A stretch of DNA of 64,000 nt from RHKX01 sp963826475 (lineage in GTDB: Bacteria > Actinomycetota > Thermoleophilia > Solirubrobacterales > 70-9): positions 146,154-210,153 of the forward strand of contig CAWGXC010000002.1 in the NCBI GenBank assembly GCA_963826475.1, in the 5' to 3' direction. A program made the position numbers and the translations under genes. A model generated the notes under the pieces. It had not been told where the DNA came from. It saw nothing but the letters and a program-made list of their open reading frames with translations, and did not search any database. Within the stretch, counting starts at the first letter, position 1. Each line of letters starts with the position of its first letter. This document shows positions 17,902-26,592 of this stretch, piece by piece.

Positions 17902-18510
17902 ATGAAGAACCAGAGCAACAAGCGAGCCGACACGCTCATCGCGCTCACAGTGCTGCTCGCCGCGCTCATCCTCTCGGCGTGCGGCTCCGGCGACTCCTCG
18001 GGAGTGGATCCGGGCAACGCCGCCGACGCTCCCGACTTCACCGCGGCGATCGCTGAAGCCCCCGCACCGCTCGACTCGCTCTACGCCGATGCCGGCCGGA
18101 TCCTCGACGGCGGGGGCGCCGCCTTCGAGGCGAAGCTCGCCTCGGTCAGGGGCTATGGCGCCGTCGTCAACGTCTGGGCATCCTGGTGTGGGCCGTGCCA
18201 CGCGGAGCTCCCGCATCTGCAGAACGCGGCCGCAAAGTACCTCGACGAGGTCGCGTTCATCGGGATCGACGTCGACGACACCGACGCCGCCGCGAAGACG
18301 TTTCTCCGTGACCACCCGCAGCCCTACCCGAGCTTCTCCGACCCCGACCACTCGCTCGCTGACTCGATCGACACGAGCATCGTCGGCCAGCCGCATACCG
18401 TCTTCTACGACAGCAACGGCCAGATCACCCACATCAAGTACGGCCCCTACACGACTGACGCGGATCTCGAATCCGACATCGAGAAGTACGCCCTCGGCTC
18501 CGTTTCCTAG
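17902..18510 (+). CDS. TlpA-like thioredoxin-fold lipoprotein
   Basis: This 202-residue protein has a lipobox LSAC with Cys27 and a thioredoxin-like domain. The redox motif WASWCGPC uses Cys96 and Cys99. GIDVDDTDAA and the cis-proline-like segment GQPHTVFYD fit the TlpA/ResA/DsbE family. It would act outside the membrane as a thiol-disulfide reductase, possibly for apocytochrome c, which fits the ccm genes 12 kb upstream. The link is functional inference only. A weak GGAGCCGAG ribosome site precedes the ATG. Confidence 0.88.
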   Translation: MKNQSNKRADTLIALTVLLAALILSACGSGDSSGVDPGNAADAPDFTAAIAEAPAPLDSLYADAGRILDGGGAAFEAKLASVRGYGAVVNVWASWCGPCHAELPHLQNAAAKYLDEVAFIGIDVDDTDAAAKTFLRDHPQPYPSFSDPDHSLADSIDTSIVGQPHTVFYDSNGQITHIKYGPYTTDADLESDIEKYALGSVS

Positions 18511-18519
18511 CGCCGGGAC

Positions 18520-20751
18520 CTAGTGGGGCGAGCGGTGGTGGCTGTGACGCCGCTTCCGCTTGATCTTGACCGTCGCGGTCGCGGGGGTCGGGTCGGTGTT
18601 GGCGGCCGCATCGGTCGCGCGCACCGCGATGACGTGAGCACCCCTCTTCAGGACGTAGGACTTCGGCGAGGTGCAGGGTGAGAACGCGGCACCGTCGAGC
18701 GCGCACTCGAAGGTCGCCCCGGGCTCCGAGACGAACGCGATCGAGACCTTCTTGAACCTGTGCTTCGTCCTGATCTTCTTGCGGGGCACCGAGGTCAGCT
18801 TCGTTTCGGGGGCAGTCGTATCGGCGGGCGTCGTGTCGACGGCGAAGCTCCTCACGGCGGGCGAGGCGTCGACGTTGGCGGCGGCGTCCTTCGCCCGGAC
18901 CGCGAACGAGTGCGCGCCATCCGTCAGCGGGCTTGCTGGTGATGCGGGGTTGGAGCAGGCGCCGAAGGGATGCCCATCGAAGCGGCACTCGAACGTCGCC
19001 GCGGCATCGTCGGATGCGAAAGCGAAGGCCGGGCTCGGATCGGAGATCGTCGTTCCGCCCGTCGGCCCGGAGGTGATCGTCGTCTCGGGTGGGGTCGTGT
19101 CGACGGCGAAGCTCCTCACGGCGGGCGAGGCGTCGACGTTGGCGGCGGCGTCCTTCGCCCGGACCGCGAACGAGTGCGCGCCATCCGTCAGCGGGCTCAT
19201 CGGCGACGTGGGGCTGGAGCACGGGCTGAAGGGATGGCCATCGAAGCGGCACTCGAACGTCGCCGCGGCATCGTCGGATGCGAAAGCGAAGGCCGGGCTC
19301 GGATCGGAGATCGTCGTCCCGCCCGCCGGCCCGGAGGTGATCGTCGTCTCGGGTGGGGTCGTGTCCTCGACCTCGAAGGCGCCGATGTCGGTCGCGTCAC
19401 CACCCGCGGCATTTGCGACGCCGGGGAGGTCGTAGGGGCGCAGCCCGCCGCGCTGGTCGACCACCTCACCGGCCGAGCTGTGGCCGGCGTCGATCGCCGG
19501 GCTGGCGGGAGTCAACGCGATCGTCGGGGTCGGCCCGCCGTTGTCGGCCAGCCCGCCCGGATCGAGCAGCGGGTTCGTGCTCAGCCGGTCGGTCGGCTGA
19601 TCGAAGCCGCATCCGGTTCCGTCGGTCAGGTTGAAACCTTGCGAGGTGGCGGCACCCAAGCAGTTCTGGCCGCCCCCCTGGGGGCTCGAAACGATCGTGC
19701 TCCTCAGTGTCGCGACGGGGGCGAGAACCGCGTTGGCGCCGAGGAGGGCGGCGTTTCCGCTGATCGTCGAGCTCGTGACGGCGAAGGATCCGACTGAGCC
19801 GGGGACGTTGAGGCCCCCGGCCTGCGGATTGTTGCTGGCCCCCGGTCCCGTGGCGGTCACGGCGTTGTCGCTGATCGTGCTGCGGTCGACGACGACGTGG
19901 ACGGCCGCGCTGTTGGAGTTGGCGATGCCACCACCGGTCGCGCTGTTGAACGTCGTGCTCCCGGATGCCTGAGCGGCGTTGTCGCTGATCGTGCTGCGGA
20001 TGACGTTGAGGGTGCCGAGGTTGTCGATGCCACCACCGTTGATGTTGGTGGTTCCGCCGGCAGGGGCGGACGCCGTCGCGGAGTTCCCGCTCACCGCTGA
20101 GCGATCGAGCGTGAGCGTCGCCCCACCGTTGTTGAAGATCCCGCCGCCGGCGGGACCGTTCTGGCCACTTGCGCCACTCGCGACGGCCGAGTTGTTCTCG
20201 ACGGTGCTGCGGGTGAGGGTCATCGTGCCGCCGTTGAAGATCCCGCCGGCCTCGGGAAACGCACTGACGCCGCCGGTGACGGTGGCGACGTTGCCATCCA
20301 CCGTGACGTCATCGAGCGTGACGGTGTCGTCGTTGCGGATGCCGCAGCCGAAGGTGCAGTGCCCGTCCGCGACCGTCAGCCCCGACATCGACGCCGTGCC
20401 GGTCACGTAGAAGACCGCAACGGAGTTGCCACCACTGACCGTCAAGACCGAGGACCCGGGTCCCTGGATGTCCGCCGACGACTGCGCGGCGCCGATGGCG
20501 GGAAGCGCGCTGGCCAGGGTGATCGTCCCACTGAGCGACTTGAGGTCGATGACGTCGGCGGGGCCGCTGCCGGCGGAGCATGCGCCGGTGGCGGCGTTGG
20601 CGTTCGACGCTGCGATCGCGTCACGCAGCGTGCACTGGACTGCCGAGGTGTCGGCCGTCGTGTTCACGGTGATCGTTGCCGCCCGGGCCTCGCTGGTCAT
20701 GAGGCTGACTGCGATGAGGGCGACGGCGGCGACGACGAAGCGATGGGACAC
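18520..20751 (-). CDS. Secreted CSLREA-type right-handed beta-helix protein with Ig-like repeats
   Basis: This 743-residue protein has a signal peptide ending near EARA-AT. A CSLREA-like motif (CTLRDAIAASNA) follows, then about 350 residues of parallel beta-helix repeats rich in STISDN and GGGI. The C-terminal third carries two nearly identical 88-residue modules beginning DTTPPETTITSGP and a third diverged module, ending in a basic tail (KRKRRHSHH). The repeated modules resemble bacterial Ig-like cell-surface domains. Surface exposure or adhesion is likely, but the ligand is unknown. The gene is divergent from nfeD. Confidence 0.82.
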   Translation of the reverse strand: MSHRFVVAAVALIAVSLMTSEARAATITVNTTADTSAVQCTLRDAIAASNANAATGACSAGSGPADVIDLKSLSGTITLASALPAIGAAQSSADIQGPGSSVLTVSGGNSVAVFYVTGTASMSGLTVADGHCTFGCGIRNDDTVTLDDVTVDGNVATVTGGVSAFPEAGGIFNGGTMTLTRSTVENNSAVASGASGQNGPAGGGIFNNGGATLTLDRSAVSGNSATASAPAGGTTNINGGGIDNLGTLNVIRSTISDNAAQASGSTTFNSATGGGIANSNSAAVHVVVDRSTISDNAVTATGPGASNNPQAGGLNVPGSVGSFAVTSSTISGNAALLGANAVLAPVATLRSTIVSSPQGGGQNCLGAATSQGFNLTDGTGCGFDQPTDRLSTNPLLDPGGLADNGGPTPTIALTPASPAIDAGHSSAGEVVDQRGGLRPYDLPGVANAAGGDATDIGAFEVEDTTPPETTITSGPAGGTTISDPSPAFAFASDDAAATFECRFDGHPFSPCSSPTSPMSPLTDGAHSFAVRAKDAAANVDASPAVRSFAVDTTPPETTITSGPTGGTTISDPSPAFAFASDDAAATFECRFDGHPFGACSNPASPASPLTDGAHSFAVRAKDAAANVDASPAVRSFAVDTTPADTTAPETKLTSVPRKKIRTKHRFKKVSIAFVSEPGATFECALDGAAFSPCTSPKSYVLKRGAHVIAVRATDAAANTDPTPATATVKIKRKRRHSHHRSPH
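18830..19357 (-). repeat. Two tandem 264-bp coding repeats
   Basis: The segments 18830-19093 and 19094-19357 are direct repeats with exactly 264-bp period (88 codons). They are nearly identical except for a patch of about 40 bp that encodes the SPCSSPTSPMSP versus GACSNPASPASP linker. The start of a third copy is visible at 19358 before divergence. Confidence 0.9.
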
Positions 20752-20814
20752 GTGAGCCTCTCTGGACGGCGAAGGTGGACGAGTCGAACTTAGATGCGCC
20801 GGGGAATTTCGCCC

Positions 20815-20849
20815 TCAGGGTGTTCCCTGATCCCTGAGCGGGTTCAGGG
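20815..20849. promoter_or_regulatory. Four TCAGGG/CCCTGA half-sites in a divergent promoter region
   Basis: TCAGGG occurs at 20815-20820 and 20844-20849, and its inverse CCCTGA at 20825-20830 and 20832-20837. Together they make nested inverted repeats between the beta-helix gene and nfeD. The last copy overlaps a possible -35 (TTCAGG, 20843-20848) lying 17 nt before the nfeD -10 box. An operator for a dimeric regulator is one reading; an RNA hairpin is the other. Confidence 0.4.
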
Positions 20850-20865
20850 GCGCACCCCGAGGGCG

Positions 20866-20871
20866 GATAAT
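20866..20871 (+). promoter_or_regulatory. nfeD: Putative -10 box of nfeD
   Basis: GATAAT ends 7 nt before the ATG, with TTCAGG at 20843-20848 as a weak -35 at 17-nt spacing. There is no Shine-Dalgarno sequence. Confidence 0.45.
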
Positions 20872-20878
20872 CGAAGCC

Positions 20879-22234
20879 ATGCCGATTCTCCGCACCCTGC
20901 TCGCCTTCGCCGCCGCCGTTGCATGCATCGCCGTCACCTCCCCGCCGGCCATGGCGGACGGGTCCGTCATCCCCTCGATCGAGCTCAGCGGCGAGATCTC
21001 CCCGGCAACGGCCGACTGGATCGGCCACGCCCTGAACCAGGCCTCCGACGAAGACGCTCCGCTGGTGATCATCAGGATGGACACACCCGGCGGCCTCGAC
21101 TCCTCGATGCGCGACATGGTCAAGGACATCGTCGCCGCGCCGATGCCCGTCGTCGTCTACGTCTCGCCGAACGGCTCGCGAGCCGCATCGGCTGGGCTGT
21201 TCGTCACACAGGCCGCCGACGTGGCGGCGATGGCCCCGGAGACGAACATCGGATCCGCGTCCCCGATCACGAGCACCGGCGCGGACATCGGGGACACGCT
21301 CGGCCGCAAGATCACCAACGACGCCTCGGCCTTCGTCCGCGCACTCGCAACCGTCCACGGCCGCAACCCGGACCTCGCCGAGCAGATGGTCCGGGAGGCG
21401 ACGAACGTGACATCGGCGGAGGCGCTCGACGCCAACCTGATCGATCTCGTCGCGAGCGACCAGGCCGACCTCCTCTCCCAATTGAGCGGCTTCGAGGTCA
21501 AGGGACCGAAGGCCGGCACCCTCGATACGGCTGGCCTGACGGTCGTCCAGCGCGACATGCCGTTCCAGTACGACCTCCTGCAGGTCCTCGTCAATCCGAA
21601 CGTGGCGTTCCTGCTGCTGCTCATCGGGCTCATCGGGATCACCCTGGAGTTCTTCGCCCCCGGGTCGATCCTGCCGGGCTCGGTCGGCGTCGTCTCGCTG
21701 CTCCTCGGCGTCTTCGGCACCGTTCAGCTGCCGGTTGCGGCCATCGGCGTCGTCCTGATCGTCCTCGGCGTCGGCCTGATCATCGCTGAGGCTCATCTGC
21801 CCACCGCGGGTCTTCTCGGCGTCGCCGGGGTCGGGGCGCTGATCGCCGGCGGCCTGCTCCTGTTCGGCACCGGGGACGGCGCTCCGTCGGTCAGCCCGGT
21901 GCTCGTGGTCATCCTCGCGATCGCCCTCGGCGGGGGCACGGTCGCCGTCGGCCAGCGCGCGCTGGCCGCCCGCCACCGGCCCGTCGCGACGGGCGAGGAG
22001 GAGCTGCTGAGGGCGACCGGCGAGGTGAGGACCGCGATCGATCCGATCGGGCAGGTCTTCGTCGAGGGCGCGCTCTGGCGGGCGCGGGCGATCATGGACG
22101 CTGGCCCGATCGGGGTCGGGTATAGAGTCAAGGTCGAGGAGATCGACGGCCTGACGCTGTTGGTCAGCCCTCTCCAGAGCGGGCCGAGCGAGGGACTCGC
22201 GGAGCCGGCTCAGAGCCAAACGGAAAGGACCTGA
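20879..22234 (+). CDS. nfeD: NfeD family membrane serine protease (ClpP-like)
   Basis: This 451-residue protein has a signal peptide, then a ClpP/SppA-like protease domain. Landmarks are RMDTPGGLDSSMRDM and YVSPNGSRAASAGLF, the latter with the likely nucleophile Ser in ASAG. About four membrane segments follow, then a C-terminal NfeD OB-fold domain (ALWRARAIMDAGPIGVGYRVKV). Long NfeD proteins act with SPFH partners in membrane domain organisation and stomatin cleavage. The next gene, 4 nt away, is exactly such a partner. The N terminus and the paired order are typical of the family. Confidence 0.9.
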   Translation: MPILRTLLAFAAAVACIAVTSPPAMADGSVIPSIELSGEISPATADWIGHALNQASDEDAPLVIIRMDTPGGLDSSMRDMVKDIVAAPMPVVVYVSPNGSRAASAGLFVTQAADVAAMAPETNIGSASPITSTGADIGDTLGRKITNDASAFVRALATVHGRNPDLAEQMVREATNVTSAEALDANLIDLVASDQADLLSQLSGFEVKGPKAGTLDTAGLTVVQRDMPFQYDLLQVLVNPNVAFLLLLIGLIGITLEFFAPGSILPGSVGVVSLLLGVFGTVQLPVAAIGVVLIVLGVGLIIAEAHLPTAGLLGVAGVGALIAGGLLLFGTGDGAPSVSPVLVVILAIALGGGTVAVGQRALAARHRPVATGEEELLRATGEVRTAIDPIGQVFVEGALWRARAIMDAGPIGVGYRVKVEEIDGLTLLVSPLQSGPSEGLAEPAQSQTERT

Positions 22235-22238
22235 TTCG

Positions 22239-23120
22239 GTGGACGTGGTACTCGCGGTAGTTGGAGCTCTTGTCGTGCTGGGGCTGCTGTTCGCAGCGTC
22301 GGCCGTGCGGATCCTGCGTGAGTACGAGCGCGGCGTCCTCTTCCGCCTCGGTCGTCTGATCGCGCTCAAGGGACCGGGGCTCCGCTTCCTGATCCCGGTG
22401 GTCGACCAGATGGTGCGCGTGGACCTGCGGACGGTGACCCTCAACGTGCCTCCACAGGAGGTCATCACCAAGGACAACGTGACCGTGCGCGTCAACGCGG
22501 TCGCCTACTTCCGGGTGATGGACCCCGACAAGGCGATCACCGAGGTCGAGAACTTCCTCGTCGCCACCTCGCAGATCGCCCAGACCACGCTCCGCTCGGT
22601 GCTCGGCAAGGCCGAGCTCGACTCCCTGCTCGCCGAGCGCGAGCGGCTCAACCAGGAGTTGCAGACGATCATCGACGAGCAAACCGAGCCCTGGGGCATC
22701 AAGGTCTCCACGGTCGAGGTCAAGGATGTCGAGCTGCCGCCCGACATGCAGCGCGCGATCGCCCGCCAGGCCGAGGCCGAGCGCGAGCGACGGGCGAAGA
22801 TCATCGCCTCCGAGGGCGAGTACCAGGCCGCGCAGAAGCTCTCCGACGCCGCCGACATCATCAGCCAGAATCCGGCAACCCTTCAGCTGCGGTACCTGCA
22901 GACGCTGCTCGAGATGGGCGTCAACCAGAACACCACGATCGTCTTCCCGCTGCCGATCGAGCTGATGACGGCGTTCACCAAGATCACCGGCGGGGCCGAG
23001 ACCTACCGGCCGAAGCCGAAGCCGCCACCCGAGGACCCACCGACCGTGACCGAGATCCCGCCCGCGGAGCCGATCGACGACCCGCCCGACGATCCGGCTG
23101 CCGGCAGGCCAACGGTCTGA
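22239..23120 (+). CDS. SPFH/Band 7 family protein (slipin/stomatin-like)
   Basis: This 293-residue protein has an N-terminal membrane segment followed by an SPFH domain (YERGVLFRLGRLIALKGPGL, NVPPQEVITKDNVTVRVNAV). A coiled helical stretch rich in Glu, Arg and Ala comes next. The conserved tail block is QLRYLQTLLEM, ending in a Pro-rich segment. It is a slipin/stomatin-type scaffold for membrane microdomains and the expected substrate or partner of the upstream NfeD protease. The start is a GTG with a GGAAAGGA ribosome site at 22222-22229. Confidence 0.92.
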   Translation: MDVVLAVVGALVVLGLLFAASAVRILREYERGVLFRLGRLIALKGPGLRFLIPVVDQMVRVDLRTVTLNVPPQEVITKDNVTVRVNAVAYFRVMDPDKAITEVENFLVATSQIAQTTLRSVLGKAELDSLLAERERLNQELQTIIDEQTEPWGIKVSTVEVKDVELPPDMQRAIARQAEAERERRAKIIASEGEYQAAQKLSDAADIISQNPATLQLRYLQTLLEMGVNQNTTIVFPLPIELMTAFTKITGGAETYRPKPKPPPEDPPTVTEIPPAEPIDDPPDDPAAGRPTV

Positions 23121-23133
23121 GCTCAGCGGCGCG

Positions 23134-24201
23134 ATGAACGCGCCCCAGTTACGGATCGACCAGCTCACGGGGCTGCGCACGCTGCTCGCCCCCGGGCGGG
23201 CGGAGCGTCCCGACGCGTTCGTCACCCGGTCGGTCGAGCTCGATCCCGCTGAGCTCGATCGCTGTCCATTCTGCGAGGGTCGCGAGGACAGGACCCCTCC
23301 CGAGCTCTGGGCGAATCGCCCCGGCGGCGGAGCGCCGGACTCGCCGGGATGGCTGCAGCGCTCGGTCCCGAATCTCTACCCGGCCCTTGCGACCCCCGGA
23401 TCGACCGGACCCGCGGACCCCACGCCTGGGGCGATCGAGTCGGGGTTGAGCAGCGTCGCCGACCCCCTGCGAAGCTCCGCACGCTCAGCCGAGCCCGAGC
23501 TGTTCCGTACCGCAGACGCTGACGGCGCGCACGAGGTGATCGTCAACTCGCCGCGCCACGCGACCGCGCTCGCCGAGCTCGACCCCGCCGAGCTCGCCGG
23601 CGCGATGGCGGCGTGGAGGGAGCGGATCGCCGCATATGCCGACGAGGCGTCCTTCGTCCACCTGATCGTCAACGAGGGCCCGGAGGCCGGCGCTTCGCTG
23701 GAGCACACGCACGCCCAGCTGTACGCGCTGCCGTTCGTGCCCGCGGAGGTGGCGCGCGAGCGCGAGCGACACAACGCCTACCACGAGCGCACGATGGGAG
23801 GCCACCTGCTCGAGGACGTCCTCGTCGAGGAGGTCAGGCGACGCGAGCGCCTCGTCGCCATCGACGACGAAGCGGCGCTTTACTGCCCGTGGTCATCACG
23901 CTCACCGTTCGAGATGAGGCTCGTGCCGCGGTCGGTTGAGGCGCGGTTCGACCGCGACGAACGCGGGGCCGCCCTGTTGCATCGAGCGCTGCGCGCCCTC
24001 GCGGAGCTCTTCGGTGGCCGCGTTCCCCTGAACATCTGGGTTCGCACGGCTCCCCGGGGCACCCAGGAGTTCCAATGGCACCTCGACATCGCGCCCCGCC
24101 TCGGGACCAGGGCCGGCTTCGAGCTCGGTACCGGCGTCGACATCAACGTGTACCCGCCCGAGCGGGCGGCGGCCGACCTGCGAGGGGCGATCGCCGAGTA
24201 G
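23134..24201 (+). CDS. galT: Galactose-1-phosphate uridylyltransferase-like HIT-superfamily protein
   Basis: This 355-residue protein has the GalT landmarks CPFCEGRED near residue 44, VIVNSPRHAT and the active-site EHTHAQLYALP (HxHxQ form). The C-terminal motif FQWHLDIAPRLGT is also present. These support a nucleotidyl transfer reaction on a hexose-1-phosphate through a covalent histidine. No galK or galE is nearby, and related proteins include ADP-glucose or ATP adenylyltransferase-like enzymes, so the exact substrate is open. It follows the SPFH gene by 13 nt. Confidence 0.8.
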   Translation: MNAPQLRIDQLTGLRTLLAPGRAERPDAFVTRSVELDPAELDRCPFCEGREDRTPPELWANRPGGGAPDSPGWLQRSVPNLYPALATPGSTGPADPTPGAIESGLSSVADPLRSSARSAEPELFRTADADGAHEVIVNSPRHATALAELDPAELAGAMAAWRERIAAYADEASFVHLIVNEGPEAGASLEHTHAQLYALPFVPAEVARERERHNAYHERTMGGHLLEDVLVEEVRRRERLVAIDDEAALYCPWSSRSPFEMRLVPRSVEARFDRDERGAALLHRALRALAELFGGRVPLNIWVRTAPRGTQEFQWHLDIAPRLGTRAGFELGTGVDINVYPPERAAADLRGAIAE

Positions 24202-24270
24202 CCACCGCCTTTTGCACGCTCGTCGCCCGCGGAGTAGGTTCGCCGAAAGGTCAGCGAGAAAGGGGCGGCA

Positions 24271-24888
24271 ATGGCAGCGCAAGGCGATTCGGTGGGTGGC
24301 GGCGAGAATCCCGGGAGCGGGGTGGTGGGGCGGATGTCGAGGCTCCCGACCGGGTTTGCAGTGGTGCTCGGACTCGCGATCGCGGCGGCGTTCTTCCTGG
24401 CGACCTGGGAGCTCTGGGCGCTCGCCGACAACGACTCCTCCCAGCAGGTCTGGGACCGCCGCGACGCGCTCTTCCAGACGCTCTCGGGCCTCTTCGGAGC
24501 CGTCGTCGGCGCGGTCTTCGGGGTCAGCGTGATCCAGCCGCGAGCGAACCGCGCCGAGCAGCGGGCCGACTCCGCCGAGCACCACGCGAGGCGCCACGCC
24601 GCGGACGCGGCGAAGGCGAGGGGCGAGGTCGCAACGGCGGTCGAGAGGACCCGCACCGACATCCTGCGGCTCGCGGCGGTGGCGAGCTGGACGGATCCGG
24701 AGATGGTCATCGACCCCGAGACCCAGGGCGAGGACGGAGCGCGATCTTCGCTGAAGATGGCGCTCGATCACCCGGGGCCGGTCAACCTCGTCCAGTCCCC
24801 GACCGCGGGCGGGGCGGCGCCCGTCCTCGCCCTCGCCGATCTCGCGGCGATCATCGACGAGTCGCGGGCGGCCGGTCCCCAGGACTGA
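24271..24888 (+). CDS. Membrane protein with coiled-coil region, partner of patatin gene
   Basis: This 205-residue protein has two membrane segments (about residues 28-49 and 69-90) followed by a Glu/Arg/Ala-rich coiled coil (about 90-130) and an acidic soluble tail. I know no family for it. A GAAAGGGG ribosome site supports the ATG. It ends 3 nt before the patatin-like gene, so the two are almost certainly one operon. A membrane anchor or regulator of the lipase is a reasonable guess. Confidence 0.65.
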   Translation: MAAQGDSVGGGENPGSGVVGRMSRLPTGFAVVLGLAIAAAFFLATWELWALADNDSSQQVWDRRDALFQTLSGLFGAVVGAVFGVSVIQPRANRAEQRADSAEHHARRHAADAAKARGEVATAVERTRTDILRLAAVASWTDPEMVIDPETQGEDGARSSLKMALDHPGPVNLVQSPTAGGAAPVLALADLAAIIDESRAAGPQD

Positions 24889-24891
24889 GTC

Positions 24892-26580
24892 GTGAGCGAT
24901 CGGGGCAAGCTCGGCCTGGCGCTCTCCGGCGGCGGGTTCAGGGCGTCGTTCTTTCACCTCGGGGTCCTCGCCCGACTGGCCGAGGAGAGGCTGCTTCGCC
25001 AGGTCGAGGTGATCTCCACAGTCTCGGGAGGCTCGATCATCGGTGCCGCCTACTACGTGCGGCTTCGAAGGCTTTTGAACGACAGCGCCGAGCCGGCCGA
25101 TTCGGACTACGAACGGATCGTCGCCGATCTCGATCGGGCGTTTCGCGACGCTGTCGACAAGAACTTCCGGGCGCGGGTGCTTGCGAATCCGCTCAAGAAC
25201 ATCCGCATGCTGCTCCCGGCGCCCCCGGGCGGCAGGGCCTACTCGAGGACGGATCGGATCGGCGAGCTCTGCGACAGCTATCTCTACCGACCGCTGATGG
25301 ACCGCGGGGGTCGGACCGCGCCCGTCGAGCTCCGTGAGCTGAAGATCGAACCGCCCGGGGCCGGCGAGTCCTTCAACCCGACCCTCGAGAACGCGAACCG
25401 CAGCGCAAAGGCACCGATCCTGATCGTCAACGCGACGACGCTGAACACCGGTCACGGCTGGCGTTTCGAGGCCGTGTGCATGGGCGAGAACGTGGCCGAT
25501 CCGGATGTAGCCGCCGACGAGACCCTGCGCGACGTCGACAAGAACCGCGAGCTCGAGCGCGGCTACTTCGATCCTCCGGACGGGGAGGGCCATCGGCAGC
25601 TGCCGAAGCCGCTCCGGGACTTTCCGCTCGGGCTCGCCGTAGCCGCATCAGCCGCGGTGCCGGGGATATTCCAACCGCTCGCGATCACCGGCATGTACGA
25701 GGGGGTCAGGGTCCGGCTCGTCGACGGCGGCGTCCATGACAACCAGGGCGTCGGCGTCCTTGCCGACACGGATTGCAAGCGGATGATCGTCAGCGACGCC
25801 TCGGCGCAGATGCCCGACGTGCCGAAGCCGAAGCCCTGGATTCCCTTCGTCGCCGCCCGCTCGCTCTCGATCTTCTCCGACCGCGTCCGCGAGCAGCAGC
25901 TCACGCTGGTCAAGCCGGATCCGAATCCCGGCGACTCCGCCGCCGACGTGAGGCTCGTCCACCTGCGCAAGGGGCTGAGCGAGCAGAAGGTCGAGCCCGG
26001 GAATCGATGGGAGAGCGACGAGCGCGATGGCGCCACAGCTTTCGGCGTCGACCAGCAGCTGCAGGAGGCGCTCGCTCGCATCCGCACCGACCTCGACACG
26101 TTCAGCCAGATCGAGGCGGCCGCGCTCGGTTGCGACGCTTATCTGATCACCGATCACGTTCTCGCTCCGCGCAGGCGGGAGTTCGGCCTGCCCCCGCTAC
26201 CGCCGCAGCTCTGGTCGAGCGGAGGTTGGTCGTTCAAGGCCGCTGCCGAGGGCTTGCGAGCGGGCGATGCCCGCTTCGGCAAGCACCTCGACGTGGGTAG
26301 CCTGCGCTTCTTCCGCGCTCTCGGTCTGGGGACGTCGACGTCGGTGGCCAGGAGGATGCCCGTCGTCGCAGCGACCGCCCTCCTCGCCCTGGCCGTATAC
26401 CTGGTGGTGGCTGAAGATTGGGTCAGCGCAAGCCTCACCGTCTGGCTGGAGCGCGCGATTCTCGCGCCGTTCGTCGCCGTCGTGGTCGCGGCGCTCGGGT
26501 CCTGGTTCGTCCTGGCCCTCGGCCATGTGTTCCGCCGCAGCGGGCGCCTACCGCAGAGCTCGGCGCCGGCGGGCAGATAG
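24892..26580 (+). CDS. Patatin-like phospholipase with C-terminal membrane segments
   Basis: This 562-residue patatin-family protein keeps the oxyanion loop SGGGFRASFFH near residue 12 and the nucleophile serine in STVSGGSIIGA. The catalytic Asp is in LVDGGVHDNQG. The family hydrolyses acyl esters of phospholipids or related lipids using a Ser-Asp dyad. Two hydrophobic segments near the C terminus would hold the enzyme to the membrane, which is less common. The start is GTG. The upstream coiled-coil membrane protein gene is 3 nt away. Confidence 0.87.
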   Translation: MSDRGKLGLALSGGGFRASFFHLGVLARLAEERLLRQVEVISTVSGGSIIGAAYYVRLRRLLNDSAEPADSDYERIVADLDRAFRDAVDKNFRARVLANPLKNIRMLLPAPPGGRAYSRTDRIGELCDSYLYRPLMDRGGRTAPVELRELKIEPPGAGESFNPTLENANRSAKAPILIVNATTLNTGHGWRFEAVCMGENVADPDVAADETLRDVDKNRELERGYFDPPDGEGHRQLPKPLRDFPLGLAVAASAAVPGIFQPLAITGMYEGVRVRLVDGGVHDNQGVGVLADTDCKRMIVSDASAQMPDVPKPKPWIPFVAARSLSIFSDRVREQQLTLVKPDPNPGDSAADVRLVHLRKGLSEQKVEPGNRWESDERDGATAFGVDQQLQEALARIRTDLDTFSQIEAAALGCDAYLITDHVLAPRRREFGLPPLPPQLWSSGGWSFKAAAEGLRAGDARFGKHLDVGSLRFFRALGLGTSTSVARRMPVVAATALLALAVYLVVAEDWVSASLTVWLERAILAPFVAVVVAALGSWFVLALGHVFRRSGRLPQSSAPAGR

Positions 26581-26583
26581 CCT
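26578..26583 (+). promoter_or_regulatory. Putative -10 box of the gene at 26593
   Basis: TAGCCT begins on the stop codon of the patatin gene and ends 9 nt before the next ATG. No ribosome site is visible in between. Confidence 0.3.
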
Positions 26584-26592
26584 GCGGACCCT

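Noticed and set aside
18520..20751. Repetitive DNA in the beta-helix gene as a CRISPR-like array
   Set aside because: The repeat period is 264 bp, in frame and coding, with no short repeats or unique spacers.
20621..22495. A 624-codon minus-strand frame opposite nfeD
   Set aside because: The plus strand carries a clear NfeD protein. The antisense product is rich in Arg, Asp and Gly without domains.
24892..26580. Patatin phospholipase as a CBASS (CapV-type) defence effector
   Set aside because: No CD-NTase, ubiquitin-like or other CBASS gene is adjacent, and the neighbour is a coiled-coil membrane protein.
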